Below are positions 24,249-35,710 of a stretch of 64,000 nt of DNA, in pieces. The position numbers were made by a program, and so were the translations under genes. This DNA is from Histophilus somni (GTDB taxonomy: Bacteria; Pseudomonadota; Gammaproteobacteria; Enterobacterales; Pasteurellaceae): assembly GCF_014202395.1 (NCBI RefSeq), contig NZ_JACHGQ010000010.1, forward strand, positions 1-64,000. Direction: 5' to 3'. How positions within the stretch are numbered: the first letter of the stretch is position 1; each line of letters starts with the position of its first letter. Under the pieces are notes generated by a model. It was not told the DNA's origin. It did no database searches and saw only the letters and a list, made by a program, of their open reading frames with translations.

Positions 24249-25017
24249 ATTTAATAAAGATAGTGTTGGAGGAACAATTTCGATTGTTGTTCTGTTGAGT
24301 TTAGCTTGTTCTGTTATTGTTGCTGGTTCTGCGGTATTGTTAAAACCAACACAAGAAGAACAAAAACAACTTGATAAGCAAAAAAATATTTTAAGTGTTG
24401 CAGGATTATTGCAAAAAGATACAAAAGCCGGTCAAATTAAAGATATTTTTACTAAGAATATTGAAGCTCGTTGTGTGGAATTAAATTCTGGTGATTATGT
24501 AAAATGTCCTACCGGTTTTGATGCAAAATCTGCAGCGAAAGATTCCGCTCAAAATGTTTCTATTGCCCCTCAAGATGATAAAGCTGGTTTACGTCAACGT
24601 GCTAAATTAGCGGAAGTTTATCTTGTTAAAGATGAGAACAATCAGATAAACCAAATTGTTTTACCTGTGTATGGTACGGGTTTGTGGTCGGTAATGTATG
24701 GTTTTGTTTCAATTCAACCGGATGGTAATACAATTAAAGGTATTACATTCTATGACCATGGTGAAACACCTGGGTTGGGAGGCGAAATTGAAAATCCAAA
24801 ATGGCAAGCTAAATTTGTTGGTAAATTACTGCTTGATGAAGAAAATCAACCGGCTATTCGTGTAGGTAAAGGCGCATCGTCTGATGCACAACATGGAATT
24901 GATAGTCTTTCCGGTGCAACATTAACTTCTAAAGGAGTTCAAGGTACGTTTGATTATTGGTTTGGTGCTAATGGCTTTGGTCCATATTTAGCAAAACTAA
25001 AAAAGGGGGCTAACTAA
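24241..25017 (+). CDS. nqrC: Na+-NQR subunit C
   Basis: The 258-residue subunit has one N-terminal membrane helix and a periplasmic FMN-binding domain. The FMN-accepting Thr is in [12 protein letters not shown] near the C-terminus. The ATG at 24241 lies within the end of nqrB behind GGAG; a longer upstream frame lies in nqrB codons and was rejected. The last base overlaps nqrD (TAATG). Confidence 0.96.
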   Translation: MAKFNKDSVGGTISIVVLLSLACSVIVAGSAVLLKPTQEEQKQLDKQKNILSVAGLLQKDTKAGQIKDIFTKNIEARCVELNSGDYVKCPTGFDAKSAAKDSAQNVSIAPQDDKAGLRQRAKLAEVYLVKDENNQINQIVLPVYGTGLWSVMYGFVSIQPDGNTIKGITFYDHGETPGLGGEIENPKWQAKFVGKLLLDEENQPAIRVGKGASSDAQHGIDSLSGATLTSKGVQGTFDYWFGANGFGPYLAKLKKGAN

Positions 25018-25640
25018 TGGCAAATGCAAATATTAAAAAGTTATTATTATCACCGATTACTGATAATAATCCGATTGCATTACAAATTTTAGGTATTTGT
25101 TCTGCGTTGGCGGTAACAACCAAACTTGAAACAGCAGTTGTTATGGCAATTGCGGTAAGTCTTGTTACAGCTTTTTCAAGCTTTTTTATTTCTTTAATCC
25201 GTAATTATATTCCGAACAGTATTCGTATAATTGTCCAAATGGCAATTATTGCTTCGTTAGTAATTTTGGTTGATCAAATTTTACGTGCGTATGCTTATGG
25301 GTTATCAAAACAACTTTCAGTTTTTGTGGGGTTGATTATCACAAACTGTATTGTGATGGGACGTGCGGAGGCTTTTGCAATGAAATCTGCACCAATAGAA
25401 AGTTTTGTTGACGGTATTGGTAATGGTTTAGGCTATGGAGCAATTTTAGTTACTGTCGCTTTTATTCGAGAATTAATTGGTTCAGGTAAATTATTTGGTA
25501 TGACTATTTTTCAAACTATCCAAGATGGTGGATGGTATCAAACCAATGGTTTATTCTTATTAGCACCAAGTGCATTCTTTATTATCGGTTTCATTATTTG
25601 GGGTCTGAGAACATGGAAACCGGAACAGGTGGAGAAATAA
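25017..25640 (+). CDS. nqrD: Na+-NQR subunit D
   Basis: The 207-residue membrane protein belongs to the NqrDE/RnfAE family, with six hydrophobic segments and the conserved [15 protein letters not shown] stretch, whose Cys takes part in the intramembrane iron site shared with NqrE. Confidence 0.95.
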   Translation: MANANIKKLLLSPITDNNPIALQILGICSALAVTTKLETAVVMAIAVSLVTAFSSFFISLIRNYIPNSIRIIVQMAIIASLVILVDQILRAYAYGLSKQLSVFVGLIITNCIVMGRAEAFAMKSAPIESFVDGIGNGLGYGAILVTVAFIRELIGSGKLFGMTIFQTIQDGGWYQTNGLFLLAPSAFFIIGFIIWGLRTWKPEQVEK

Positions 25641-25643
25641 TTT

Positions 25644-26240
25644 ATGGAACATTATATTAGCCTTTTCGTAAAATCCGTATTTATCGAAAACATGGCTCTT
25701 TCTTTCTTCCTTGGTATGTGTACATTCCTTGCAGTTTCAAAGAAAGTATCAACAGCTTTTGGTTTAGGTGTTGCGGTGACTGTTGTATTAGGTATTTCTG
25801 TGCCTGTAAATCAATTGGTTTATTCTCTCATTCTTAAAGATGGAGCTTTAATTGATGGTGTTGATTTAAGTTTCTTAAATTTCATCACTTTCATTGGGGT
25901 AATTGCTGCATTAGTTCAAATTCTTGAAATGATTTTAGACAAATATTTCCCCGCACTTTATAACGCATTAGGGATTTTCCTTCCTTTAATTACGGTAAAC
26001 TGTGCAATCTTTGGTGGGGTATCTTTTATGGTTCAGCGTGACTATAACTTTGCCGAGTCTGTTGTTTATGGTATTGGTGCAGGGACCGGTTGGATGTTAG
26101 CTATAGTTGCTCTTGCCGGTATTACAGAGAAAATGAAATATGCTGATGTTCCGGCAGGTCTTCGTGGGTTAGGTATTACTTTCATCACTGTTGGCTTAAT
26201 GGCTCTTGGGTTTATGTCATTTTCCGGTGTTCAGTTGTAA
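25644..26240 (+). CDS. nqrE: Na+-NQR subunit E
   Basis: The 198-residue membrane protein is the paralogue of NqrD in the same complex, with [11 protein letters not shown] near the N-terminus and [12 protein letters not shown] in the middle, each carrying an iron-site Cys. It lies three bases after nqrD. Confidence 0.95.
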   Translation: MEHYISLFVKSVFIENMALSFFLGMCTFLAVSKKVSTAFGLGVAVTVVLGISVPVNQLVYSLILKDGALIDGVDLSFLNFITFIGVIAALVQILEMILDKYFPALYNALGIFLPLITVNCAIFGGVSFMVQRDYNFAESVVYGIGAGTGWMLAIVALAGITEKMKYADVPAGLRGLGITFITVGLMALGFMSFSGVQL

Positions 26241-26254
26241 TAGGGGATACTTAA

Positions 26255-27478
26255 ATGGAAATTACTCTTGGTATTGCAATGTTTACTGTTATCGTTTTAG
26301 CTTTAGCTGTACTTATTTTGTTTGCTAAATCTAAATTGGTAAATTCAGGGGACATTACTATTGAAATTAATGATGATCCTGGTAAAGCTATTAACTTACC
26401 AGCAGGTGGTAAATTATTAGGTGCATTGGCAAATAAAGGTATCTTTGTATCCTCTGCTTGTGGGGGCGGTGGTTCTTGTGGTCAATGTATCGTGAAAGTT
26501 ACTGAAGGTGGAGGAGATATTCTGCCGACAGAACTTTCACATATTTCAAAGCGTGAAGCTAAAGAAGGTTATCGTCTTTCTTGTCAAGTAAATGTGAAGA
26601 ACAGTATGAAGATTGAGTTACCAGAAGAAGTTTTTGGTGTGAAAAAATGGGAATGTACTGTTATTTCTAATGACAATAAGGCAACTTTTATCAAAGAGCT
26701 TAAACTTCAAATACCTGAAGGTGAAGAAGTACCATTCCGTGCTGGTGGTTACATCCAAATTGAAGCAGAACCACACACTGTTCACTATAAAGATTTTGAT
26801 ATTCCAAAAGAATACCACGAAGATTGGGATAAATTTGATTTATGGCGTTATACTTCAAAAGTGGACGAGCATATTATTCGTGCTTACTCTATGGCTTCAT
26901 ATCCAGAAGAGAAAGGTATCATAATGCTAAATGTTCGTATTGCAACACCTCCACCACGTAATCCTGATGTACCGCCAGGTCAAATGTCTTCTTACATTTG
27001 GTCTTTGAAAGAAGGAGATAAAGTTACTATTTCAGGTCCATTTGGTGAATTTTTTGCTAAAGAAACTGATAATGAGATGGTCTTTATCGGTGGGGGTGCG
27101 GGTATGGCACCAATGAGATCACATATTTTTGATCAATTAAAACGTTTAAAATCAAAACGTAAAATGTCATTTTGGTATGGTGCTCGTTCTAAACGTGAAA
27201 TGTTCTATGTGGAAGATTTTGATATGCTTCAAGCCGAAAACGATAACTTTGTATGGCATGTGGCTCTTTCTGATCCACTTCCTGAAGATGATTGGGATGG
27301 TTACACAGGCTTTATTCATAATGTTCTTTATGAAAACTACTTGAAAAATCATGAAGCACCGGAAGATTGTGAATACTATATGTGTGGACCTCCGGTGATG
27401 AATGCTGCGGTAATTAAGATGTTAAAAGATCTTGGTGTTGAAGATGAAAATATCTTATTAGATGATTTTGGTGGCTGA
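26255..27478 (+). CDS. nqrF: Na+-NQR subunit F, NADH-oxidising flavoprotein
   Basis: The 407-residue subunit has an N-terminal membrane helix, a [2Fe-2S] ferredoxin domain ([12 protein letters not shown], with the fourth Cys in LSCQV), an FAD domain (RAYSMAS) and an NADH domain ([20 protein letters not shown]). It is where electrons enter the pump. It is the last gene of the uninterrupted nqrABCDEF run. Confidence 0.97.
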   Translation: MEITLGIAMFTVIVLALAVLILFAKSKLVNSGDITIEINDDPGKAINLPAGGKLLGALANKGIFVSSACGGGGSCGQCIVKVTEGGGDILPTELSHISKREAKEGYRLSCQVNVKNSMKIELPEEVFGVKKWECTVISNDNKATFIKELKLQIPEGEEVPFRAGGYIQIEAEPHTVHYKDFDIPKEYHEDWDKFDLWRYTSKVDEHIIRAYSMASYPEEKGIIMLNVRIATPPPRNPDVPPGQMSSYIWSLKEGDKVTISGPFGEFFAKETDNEMVFIGGGAGMAPMRSHIFDQLKRLKSKRKMSFWYGARSKREMFYVEDFDMLQAENDNFVWHVALSDPLPEDDWDGYTGFIHNVLYENYLKNHEAPEDCEYYMCGPPVMNAAVIKMLKDLGVEDENILLDDFGG

Positions 27479-27496
27479 TCTTAAATGATCAATAAA

Positions 27497-27546
27497 GTGC
27501 GGTCAGATTTCATAAATTTTTGAAGCTGACCGCTTTGTATTTTATT
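27497..27546 (+). terminator. terminator built on an uptake-signal pair after nqrF
   Basis: GCGGTCAG (27499-27506) pairs with CTGACCGC (27526-27533), followed by TTTGTATTTTATTT. The left arm is a full uptake signal (AAAGTGCGGT); the right arm lacks the T of the signal, so the outer stem is imperfect. It separates nqrF from msrA. Confidence 0.65.
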
Positions 27547-27582
27547 TAAACTAATTATATACTTGCATAAAGGGAATTACGT

Positions 27583-28095
27583 ATGAGCAACAAAGCTATT
27601 TATCTTGCGGGAGGTTGTTTTTGGGGAGTAGAGGGCTATTTTCATCGTATTGATGGTGTGTTGGATGCTATTTCAGGTTATGCAAATGGTAAAACTGAAA
27701 ATCCAAGTTACCAAGATGTGTTATACAATAATACTGGTCATGCGGAAACGGTTAAAGTGATCTATGAGCAAAATAAATTAAGTTTAGAGGATATTTTGCA
27801 ATATTATTTCCGAGTAATTGATCCTACTAGTTTAAATCAACAAGGTAATGATAAAGGAACACAATATAGAACAGGTATTTACTATACCGATCCACAGGAT
27901 AGAGAAATTATTTTAACCGCTCTTACACAAGAACAGAAAAAATACAGTAAACCAATTGTTGTTGAGGTGTTGCCTTTACAACGATTTGATCCAGCGGAAG
28001 AATACCATCAGGATTATTTATTAAAAAATCCTAATGGCTATTGTCATATTGATATTAAAAAGGCTGATGAACCTTTAGTAAAAACTTATAAATAG
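27583..28095 (+). CDS. msrA: peptide methionine sulfoxide reductase MsrA
   Basis: MsrA reduces the S-epimer of methionine sulfoxide with thioredoxin. The 170-residue product has the catalytic [11 protein letters not shown] (Cys near residue 11), the GHAETVKV and [18 protein letters not shown] segments, and HQDYL with a resolving Cys in NGYCHI. There is no fused MsrB domain. Its place between nqrF and apbE breaks the usual adjacency of the pump and its flavin transferase. It ends 15 bases before apbE. Confidence 0.95.
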   Translation: MSNKAIYLAGGCFWGVEGYFHRIDGVLDAISGYANGKTENPSYQDVLYNNTGHAETVKVIYEQNKLSLEDILQYYFRVIDPTSLNQQGNDKGTQYRTGIYYTDPQDREIILTALTQEQKKYSKPIVVEVLPLQRFDPAEEYHQDYLLKNPNGYCHIDIKKADEPLVKTYK

Positions 28096-28110
28096 GATAA
28101 ACCGCACTTT

Positions 28111-29160
28111 ATGACTAAGAAATTATTATTAAATTTAATAAATATATTTGCGTTGGTATTTTTACTTAGTGCTTGCCAAAAAGAAGCTGAGTTAGTGTCA
28201 TTAAATGGTAGAACCATGGGTACAACTTACCATATCAAATATATTGATAATGGCAAGACTAAGTTAAGAGTACAAAAAATGCACGAAGGCATTGAAGGTA
28301 TCTTACAAGATGTAAATGCTAAAATGTCCACTTATATTCCTAATTCAGAGTTAAGTGTGTTCAACAAAAACAAGGAGATAAATAATCCTATTGAAATTTC
28401 CGCAGATTTGGCTTTTGTAGTTGCTGAAGCAATAAAGTTAAATCAAATTACTCAAGGTGCTCTAGATGTAACAGTTGGTCCTATTGTGAACTTATGGGGG
28501 TTTGGACCGGAAAAACGGGTAGAAAAAGCACCCACACCGGAGCAAATAGCTGAACGAAAAGCCTGGGTAGGTATTGAGAAAGTTAGACTAACACAAAAAG
28601 ACAATAAATTCTTTTTGACCAAATCTGTGCCGCAGATTTATATTGATTTATCTTCTATTGCTAAAGGTTTTGGTGTCGATAAAGTTGCTGATTATATTGC
28701 TGAGCAAGGTATTACTGACTACTTAGTGGAAATTGGCGGTGAGATTCGAGCAAATGGTCATAATGCTGAAAATAAAGCTTGGCAAATAGCTATTGAAAAG
28801 CCAACCTTTGATGGAACTCGATCTGTATCACAAGTTGTCGGTTTACAAGATTTGGCTATGGCAACTTCCGGGGATTATCGCAATTATTTTGAGCAAGATG
28901 GAAAACGTTTTTCCCATGAAATAGATCCTACAACTTGCCAGCCCGTTCAGCATAATTTAGCCTCAATTACAGTCTTATCTAAAAGTGCTATGACTGCAGA
29001 CGGCTTATCCACAGGTTTATTTGTTTTAGGTGCGGAAAAAGCACTGGAAATTGCTGAGCAAAATGATTTACCTATTTATTTAACGGTCAAAACTCCACAA
29101 GGGTTTGAAAATAAAATGTCCTCTAAATTTGCTGAAATATTATCAACTCAGAAAAAATAA
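28111..29160 (+). CDS. apbE: FAD:protein FMN transferase ApbE
   Basis: ApbE attaches FMN through a phosphoester to Thr in the SGAT motifs of NqrB and NqrC. The 349-residue precursor is a lipoprotein (LLSAC, Cys22), with GRTMGTTYHIKY, MSTYIPNSELS, LWGFGP, KGFGVDKVADY and the C-terminal AMTADGLSTGLFVLG motif with metal ligands. An uptake signal lies just before its ATG. Context with nqr and nqrM fits its role in pump maturation. Confidence 0.95.
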   Translation: MTKKLLLNLINIFALVFLLSACQKEAELVSLNGRTMGTTYHIKYIDNGKTKLRVQKMHEGIEGILQDVNAKMSTYIPNSELSVFNKNKEINNPIEISADLAFVVAEAIKLNQITQGALDVTVGPIVNLWGFGPEKRVEKAPTPEQIAERKAWVGIEKVRLTQKDNKFFLTKSVPQIYIDLSSIAKGFGVDKVADYIAEQGITDYLVEIGGEIRANGHNAENKAWQIAIEKPTFDGTRSVSQVVGLQDLAMATSGDYRNYFEQDGKRFSHEIDPTTCQPVQHNLASITVLSKSAMTADGLSTGLFVLGAEKALEIAEQNDLPIYLTVKTPQGFENKMSSKFAEILSTQKK

Positions 29161-29169
29161 GGAGTTTCT

Positions 29170-29424
29170 ATGAAATTATTTTTAGTCACTTTTGCTATTT
29201 TTGTTTTAGTTATTTTAGGTATGTCTCTTGGTTATATCATAAAGCGTAAGTCCATTGCTGGAAGTTGTGGTGGTATATCTGCTTTAGGGATGAAAAAAGT
29301 CTGTGATTGTGATACTCCATGTGATAACTTGCAGGCTAAACTTGCTGCTGGTGATGAAGATGCAAAAACTGAATATGAAGAAAAATTTGCGAAAAAACAA
29401 CCGCAGTTTTATGAGTTGAAATAA
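29170..29424 (+). CDS. nqrM: NqrM, Na+-NQR maturation protein
   Basis: The 84-residue protein has one N-terminal membrane helix and a Cys-rich segment GSCGGISALGMKKVCDCDTP with a further Cys (CDNL). This is the DUF539/NqrM pattern. NqrM is needed to deliver iron to the NqrD/NqrE site. It starts nine bases after apbE behind AAGGAG. Confidence 0.93.
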   Translation: MKLFLVTFAIFVLVILGMSLGYIIKRKSIAGSCGGISALGMKKVCDCDTPCDNLQAKLAAGDEDAKTEYEEKFAKKQPQFYELK

Positions 29425-29463
29425 CGTTAATATTCTTGATATTTTTTATCTGGAGAAGCTTTT

Positions 29464-29976
29464 GTGAAAAAATTACTTTTTTTGATACTTGTAATTTCTC
29501 AAATTTTTTCTATTGCTTTCGCTGTAGAAAAGAAGACTAACCCAAAGGAAATAAAGATTGATGGTTCAAGTTATGCACTTATTGCACCAGTGAAGGATGC
29601 TGAAAAAATAAAGTATAATTTTATTAAGTTAGATGAAATTTTGGCTGAGAAATGGAAAATTTCAGAGAAAATTAGTTCCACAGAAGATAAGAAAATTATT
29701 GAAGAACAATTTGATAATATTAACAAATTAATGATCGAGCAGGACAATATTTTAAAGGATATTTTTCAGCAAGGTTATTATTCTCATACATTATTAGTCA
29801 AATTTATTAATATGAGAAAATCTTTTTCCCACAGTTTGAAGAAAGATTTTGAACGATTTGTTCAAAAAGAAATTGCAGATAGAAAAGCGGCTGACAGATT
29901 TTTACAGATGTTTGATGTAAACACCTCGCAATATGAAAGCGTATTTATGTTTTTATCTAAAAATTACCTTCAATAA
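29464..29976 (+). CDS. secreted hypothetical protein between nqrM and mnmA
   Basis: A 170-residue protein with a clear signal peptide (KKLLFLILVISQIFSIAFA, cleavage probably after AFA). The mature part is rich in Lys, Glu and Ile and predicted largely helical by eye, with no Cys. I do not recognise a family. The GTG start at 29464 follows TGGAGAAG at good spacing. In H. influenzae, as I recall it, nqrM is followed directly by mnmA, so this is an extra gene here. A periplasmic role linked to its neighbours is possible but unsupported. Confidence 0.7.
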   Translation: MKKLLFLILVISQIFSIAFAVEKKTNPKEIKIDGSSYALIAPVKDAEKIKYNFIKLDEILAEKWKISEKISSTEDKKIIEEQFDNINKLMIEQDNILKDIFQQGYYSHTLLVKFINMRKSFSHSLKKDFERFVQKEIADRKAADRFLQMFDVNTSQYESVFMFLSKNYLQ

Positions 29977-30010
29977 AAAATTAACTTGATTATTAAAAAT
30001 AAATAAAAAT

Positions 30011-31162
30011 ATGAAATCCATTGTTTATGAAAAAAAACTACCAAAACTTACCGCACTTGAAATTGCTAAAAATAGTAAAAAGAAAGTGATTTGCGGTATG
30101 TCTGGTGGTGTTGATTCCTCTGTGTCCGCTTTTATTCTTCAACAGCAAGGTTATCAAGTTGAAGGATTGTTTATGAAGAATTGGGAAGAAGATGATGATA
30201 CGGATTATTGTACTGCCGCTAACGATTTAGCTGATGCACAGGCAGTGTGTGATAAATTAGGAATAAAGCTACATAAAATTAATTTTGCTGCTGAATATTG
30301 GGATAATGTATTTGAGCATTTTTTAGCTGAATATAAAGCCGGAAGAACACCAAATCCTGATATTTTATGCAATAAAGAAATTAAATTTAAGGCTTTCTTG
30401 GAATATGCGGTAGAAGATTTAGGTGCTGATTACATTGCAACAGGACATTATGTTCGTCGATCCGATGTAAATGGACAAACAAAATTATTACGTGGTCTGG
30501 ATAGTAATAAAGATCAAAGTTATTTCCTTTATACCTTGAGCAAAGATCAAGTGGCTCAAAGTCTATTTCCCGTAGGTGAAATTGAAAAACCGATTGTTAG
30601 GGCTATAGCAGAAGATCTCGGTTTGATTACGGCAAAAAAGAAAGATTCTACGGGGATTTGTTTTATTGGAGAACGTAAATTTAAAGAATTTTTGGCAAGA
30701 TTTTTACCTGCACAACTGGGTGAAATTCGTATGGTTGACGGTAAAGTCATCGGCAAACATGATGGCTTAATGTATTACACCTTAGGTCAACGTAAAGGAT
30801 TAGGTATTGGAGGAGTAAAAGGGTTAAGTGAAGATCCGTTTTATGTGGTAGAAAAAGATTTAATTAACAATGTACTAGTAGTTGCACAAGGAAATGATAA
30901 TTCTGCCCTGTTATCACAAGGTTTAATGGCTACTCAGCTATATTGGATTGATCGTTTGCCAATTCGTCAAAATTTACGTTGTACAGTCAAAACACGTTAT
31001 CGTCAAAAAGATGTTGATTGTGAAGTTATTCCTATAAATGATGATTGTATTGAAGTGCGGTTTGATGAGCCACAAATTGCTGTTACGCCGGGACAATCAG
31101 CTGTTTTTTATCAAGGTGAGGTATGTCTCGGTGGCGGTGTGATTGAAAGGCAAATTAAATAA
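30011..31162 (+). CDS. mnmA: tRNA-specific 2-thiouridylase MnmA
   Basis: MnmA makes 2-thiouridine at U34 of tRNAs, acting with IscS and the Tus relay on the same base that MnmG modifies. The 383-residue protein has the PP-loop [12 protein letters not shown], the catalytic Cys in [11 protein letters not shown] and the second Cys in [12 protein letters not shown]. The ribosome binding site is weak. A terminator follows four bases after the stop codon. Confidence 0.96.
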   Translation: MKSIVYEKKLPKLTALEIAKNSKKKVICGMSGGVDSSVSAFILQQQGYQVEGLFMKNWEEDDDTDYCTAANDLADAQAVCDKLGIKLHKINFAAEYWDNVFEHFLAEYKAGRTPNPDILCNKEIKFKAFLEYAVEDLGADYIATGHYVRRSDVNGQTKLLRGLDSNKDQSYFLYTLSKDQVAQSLFPVGEIEKPIVRAIAEDLGLITAKKKDSTGICFIGERKFKEFLARFLPAQLGEIRMVDGKVIGKHDGLMYYTLGQRKGLGIGGVKGLSEDPFYVVEKDLINNVLVVAQGNDNSALLSQGLMATQLYWIDRLPIRQNLRCTVKTRYRQKDVDCEVIPINDDCIEVRFDEPQIAVTPGQSAVFYQGEVCLGGGVIERQIK

Positions 31163-31165
31163 AGT

Positions 31166-31195
31166 AAAAGCTAATCTTTTAAGATTAGCTTTTTT
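31166..31195 (+). terminator. intrinsic terminator of mnmA
   Basis: AAAAGCTAATCTT (31166-31178) pairs with AAGATTAGCTTTT (31181-31193) and runs into T. The inner T/A pairs would not all form because the loop must be open. It lies between convergent mnmA and torD. Confidence 0.88.
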
Positions 31196-31245
31196 ATATC
31201 CGGCATAAAAATCACTAACTAATTTGTTGATGATTTTGTTAAATG

Positions 31246-31839
31246 CTATGAGAGTTTTACATTTTTATTTAACAGCGTGATTAATATTTCTGTTATGGCT
31301 TGGTAGAACGAGGTTTCTGTTTTAATTTTTTGTACTTTTTTATTAAAAGGAATAAGCCAAGCTAATAAATAATGTTGAATAAAGTTAAAACTTTTCTCTT
31401 TTTGACCGCTCTTTTCAAGGGTTATCAGTAATTCTAAATAAACAGCGAGATGATCGCTGGGTTCACGTAGATTGTGATCAAACTTTAGCTGGTATTTAAA
31501 TAGTAAATGGTCAATAAATGCAATATGTTGATTTAGTTCTTTTTCCGATAAGTAAGCGGAGGCGTAAGGCAAAGCACTATTTTCTCCATTCAACAAGAAA
31601 AGTTGGGCAAAATCCGCAGCTAATTCTAAATGAGCTAAAGGCAAATTAGATAATTGCATGAGTGAGTTTCGAACAGTATTTATTTGCTTCGCCAAATCTT
31701 GTTCTGACAAAAAATCAAACAAGGGAGTAAAAACCCCTTGTTGATATTGTTGTAGCTGCTGTTCAGTTAATTCATGGCTTAATATATTTTTAAGCCATGA
31801 ATAAATAAAGATTTTTTCTTCGGTATTCAACGTTATCAT
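31246..31839 (-). CDS. torD: TorD-family chaperone for the Tor reductase
   Basis: A 197-residue all-helical cytoplasmic protein of the TorD/DmsD family, which binds the Tat signal of molybdoenzymes and holds the apoprotein until the cofactor is inserted. The family segment [10 protein letters not shown] ([17 protein letters not shown]) is clear. Its ATG overlaps the torZ stop by four bases (ATGA), so its client is almost certainly TorZ. Confidence 0.9.
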
Positions 31840-34304
31840 AATGCAATTTCTATTGGACCTTTGAAACCATTAGGTTCAGGAGCAATGCCTTTATATTTTT
31901 CAATATTAACAAGGCATGTATTGGCAGAAACAGCTTGAGCTAAGCTAGAAGAACCTATGTCAAGAGTCATAGTATTCGGATCGCCATAAGTATCAATAGA
32001 GCCGATTTTTTCATCTAACGGTGAATACCATGCACCTTCTTGTAACCGCACTACACCGCTTGGATAGTCCTCTGAAAGGTGTGCACCTACAATAGCTTGA
32101 CCTCGATCATTATAAACTCGCACAAGATCTCCATGAGCAATGCCTAGTTCTTTTGCATCATTTGGATTGATAAATAAAGGTTCTCTACCCTGAATAGTAT
32201 AAGTTTCACGTAATTCTTTTGATTCACAAAGTTGTGAATGTAAACGTTGATCAGGGTGAACTGATTGCAACCAGAATTTAAATTTATCTGATTTTGGTCC
32301 GCCATGAGAACGTTCCGTTTTTTCAAACCACATTGGATGACCTTTGCAATCATCATAGCCATAAGAAGCGATTTTATTGCTATAAATTTCAATAAAACCA
32401 GAAGGAGTACCAAGTGCATGAAGTTCAGGATCTTCTCGGAAATCAGCATGTCTTACCCAAGGTTTACCTTCCGGGAAAAGTACAAATCCTGTTTTCCAAA
32501 ATTTTTCAAAGGTTGGCATAGCAAATTTGCCTTCATTTTCTTTACGGCAGTCTTCGTAAAGTTTTTCTACCCATTCCATCTCGTCCATGTTACGACAATA
32601 TTCTTTCTCTTTACCAAATCTGCGACAAAGTTCTTTGAAAATTTCAAAATCTGAACGGGAATCGTAAAGCGGATCGATTAATTTTTGCATAGCAATAACG
32701 CCTCGGTTGCTATATGAACCGTAAGCATCAATGTCATTACGTTCAAAAGGCGTACAGGCGGGTAACACAATATCGGAAAAACGACAAGTAGCTGTCCAGC
32801 TGTAATTAATTGATACTATGGTTTCCAGCTTTTGGAAGGCTTGTTTCATTTTATTGCGTTCAGAATGACGATGCCATTGGTTACATCCGGTGAAGATTGC
32901 CATTTTATAGGGAGCATAAACCACTTTTTGTCCGTTAAAATGAATTGTCTTATCCGGATTTAACAAGGAATCGGATAATCTTGCTACAGGAATGACCGCA
33001 CTATAACCGTTATAATCGGTGCTTTCGTATTTCGGTTTTTGTCCTTCATCCACATTCAATGGAAAAGCACCAGGCATGGCTGCTCCGGATTCCGGTATAC
33101 CGATGGAACTATAATGATGGGCATAACTGATACCACCTCCCGGTAGACCGATTTGTCCGAGCATAGCCGCTAAGACGGCACCCATCCAGTAAGGTTGTTC
33201 ACCGTGTTGTTGACGTTGAATAGCCCAACCAAAAATTAACTGTGTCCGTTTTCCGGCAAGCATATGTGCAAACTCACGAATTTTACTTGCAGAAATACCA
33301 CAGATTTTCTCTGCCCATTCAGGAGTTTTTGCTGTTTTGTCTTCCTCTTCACCCGTTAAGTAAGGTACAAATTTTTCAAATCCTATCGTGTACATTTTAA
33401 GGAATTTTTTATCGTAAAGATTTTCCGTATAAAGCACATAGGCTATGGCGAGCATAAAAGGAACATCAGTTTGCGGATTGATATATTGTTGTTGGCAACC
33501 CAAATAATTTTGAGTTTTACTTTTCACAGGATCAACACAAATTACATTAATTGAATTATCTGCTACTTTTTGTTTGAGTTGGGCTAAATATTTATAGGCT
33601 TCATGGGTTTCACAGTTCCAACCGACCTGTAAATTTTTTACCGGATCGCTTGCCCAAAAAATGATGTTTTGACTCTCTTTAAGTAAAATCTCCCATGATG
33701 TTCCTTGAGAATAAACCTCTGTTGAGCCTAACACATAAGGCATGATAATTTGTCCGGCACCGGTAGAGTAATCTCCGGCAGTACTGACACTGTGTCCGTG
33801 CATGCCGATTGCTCGGATCATATGGTTACCACAGCTGTGGAATTGTCCTGTTGAACGCCAACCTACGTTACCCGTATGCAAAGCCCAAGGTCCGTAATTT
33901 TGTTGAATTCGTTCTAACTCTTCATAGAATAAGTCAAGGGCTTCGTCCCACGTCACACGTACAAAGCGATTATCTCCTCGTTGCTCTGTATTGCTGTTGT
34001 GTCTATTTTTAAGCCAATCTAATCGTATCATTGGATAGCGAATGCGAGATTCGCTATAAATTAACCCTTTGATTCCTTTTATCATCTCGGTTGGGTATTC
34101 ATCATACTCAAAAGGTTTAATTTCACTTACTCGACCATTAACGACTTTGGCACGAATTGCACCCCAATGGGAGCCGGTAATTTTCCATTGTGATAAATCT
34201 TGTTTATTTTCCACCGCACTTTTAGCAACGAGGAAGTTAGGCATTGCAAAAGTCGCAGCCATAACAGACATATTTTTCAAAAATTGACGACGTGATTGTT
34301 GCAT
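31836..34304 (-). CDS. torZ: TorZ-type N-/S-oxide reductase, molybdopterin enzyme
   Basis: A periplasmic reductase of the DMSO/TMAO reductase family (bis-MGD cofactor) with about 822 residues. It has a Tat signal (SRRQFLKN) followed by a hydrophobic stretch, and the Ser molybdenum ligand in GDYSTGAGQ. There is no N-terminal Fe-S Cys cluster, as expected for TorA/TorZ/BisC types. Likely substrates are TMAO, biotin sulfoxide or methionine sulfoxide. I chose the ATG at 34304 because GAGG precedes it; a start five codons upstream at 34319 overlaps the torY stop but has no ribosome binding site. Confidence 0.93.
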
Positions 34305-34318
34305 AGTTTTATTCCTCA

Positions 34319-35488
34319 TTAATGATTATTATCGTGTGGTTGAAAATCGGATGAATGCATTTGTAAATAGCGTAAAACACGTTTTCCTGTTGGTTTATCA
34401 ATATTAGTAAAACCGACCATACCATTAAACAGTCCAATCCAAGTATTTGAATCAAAATGTTTTACATCAGGTTGTCTATGACAAGTACTACATTGCGTTT
34501 TATAAATTTTTTCCGCTTCAGCCCATAAATTATCAATATTTTCAATAAGTTGATTTTTACCAATCCATACAGAAAGTTTTACTTTTTGCCAAGTTAGACC
34601 GGTAATAGGATCTTCAACACTTTCCAATACATCATATTTAGGCTCCGCCGACATAAATTCTTTAGTTAGTATGGCATCGGTAATATTTTTTCCGAATTGG
34701 TTATACCAAATTCGTCCAAAGCCTTTGTCTTTTCGCCACATTTCCAGTTCAACCAAATCCGCGTTTGGTGTTGTTTTCACAAAATGTACTGGTACGCCAG
34801 TTTCTAACTGCCCGATTTCTTGCCCCATTGTTTCATCTGCAAAAAGAGCGACATTATTTTCCGTATAATAGATTTTATTTGCTTGTAAAGAGCTTGATGG
34901 TAAACCATTGCCTTTTGATGATGAATGTGACATTTCAGGAAGATGATGTGCAATTCCTTTATGGCAATCAATACAGCTTTGATCTTTTTCAGCTGCAGGT
35001 ATCATGGCATTGCGTGCAATCTCCGACATTTTATCAAAATCCATTCGATCATAGCTGTGACAAGCTTTACATTCCGCCGAACCGTTAGCGGACATTCTCG
35101 CCCATTCCCTTTCTGCCATTTCTAGACGGTGTTTTTCAAAGTCTGTTTTCGAAGAAATTTTACCGCTTAATTCGGCAAAAATTTCCTTTGTTGCTTGAAT
35201 CTTACGAATATATTTATCCACCGTATTGTGAGGTAAATGACAATCAGGGCAACTTGCGGAAACCCCTTTATCATTGGACCAATGAGCGGTTTGTTTGAGT
35301 TCTTCTAATGGATATTGCATAGAATGGCAACTTATACAAAATTCTTCTTGACTGGTATGGTCAAGAACGGCATTAAAGATAATCCAACCTACAATTCCTG
35401 CAAAGGCACCGCCGACCAAAAGGATACCTAACCCTATTTTTGCAGATGGCTTAACAAAGAATTGTTTTATTGATTTAAATATTCTCAT
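34319..35488 (-). CDS. torY: TorY-type pentahaem c-type cytochrome
   Basis: The 389-residue protein passes electrons from the quinol pool to TorZ. One N-terminal membrane anchor (residues 17-40) is followed by a NapC/NirT-type domain with four CxxCH sites (Cys51, Cys80, Cys140, Cys172) and a C-terminal domain with a fifth, CSTCH (Cys333). This is the TorC/TorY architecture. It is the first gene of torYZD. The spacer to ilvC (35489-35749) must hold its promoter; I could not fix an FNR site by eye. Confidence 0.94.
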   Translation of the reverse strand: MRIFKSIKQFFVKPSAKIGLGILLVGGAFAGIVGWIIFNAVLDHTSQEEFCISCHSMQYPLEELKQTAHWSNDKGVSASCPDCHLPHNTVDKYIRKIQATKEIFAELSGKISSKTDFEKHRLEMAEREWARMSANGSAECKACHSYDRMDFDKMSEIARNAMIPAAEKDQSCIDCHKGIAHHLPEMSHSSSKGNGLPSSSLQANKIYYTENNVALFADETMGQEIGQLETGVPVHFVKTTPNADLVELEMWRKDKGFGRIWYNQFGKNITDAILTKEFMSAEPKYDVLESVEDPITGLTWQKVKLSVWIGKNQLIENIDNLWAEAEKIYKTQCSTCHRQPDVKHFDSNTWIGLFNGMVGFTNIDKPTGKRVLRYLQMHSSDFQPHDNNH

Positions 35489-35660
35489 TATTCCCCCAAA
35501 AAAAAGAAATTATTCTTAAAATTAAGAAGTTAAGAAAAAAATTAACTAACTAACCACTTAATTATACTGTTTTTTCATACTACTTTAAATTAAAAAAATA
35601 AATTACAAACAAAAACAGATCTATTTGAGAAAACGAAATAAAAGTTTTCAATAAAGTCAA

Positions 35661-35688
35661 TTTACGCAATAGCAAATTTATGTATAAT
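35661..35688 (+). promoter_or_regulatory. candidate ilvC promoter
   Basis: TTTACG (35661-35666), a 16-base spacer and a perfect TATAAT (35683-35688) precede ilvC by 61 bases. Confidence 0.5.
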
Positions 35689-35710
35689 GCTTTTACCGTA
35701 AATTTTAATT

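Noticed and set aside
31836-34304. Assigning torZ specifically as TMAO or biotin-sulfoxide reductase
   Set aside because: The family residues visible (Tat signal, Ser ligand, no Fe-S site) are shared by TorA, TorZ and BisC; substrate cannot be decided from sequence by eye.
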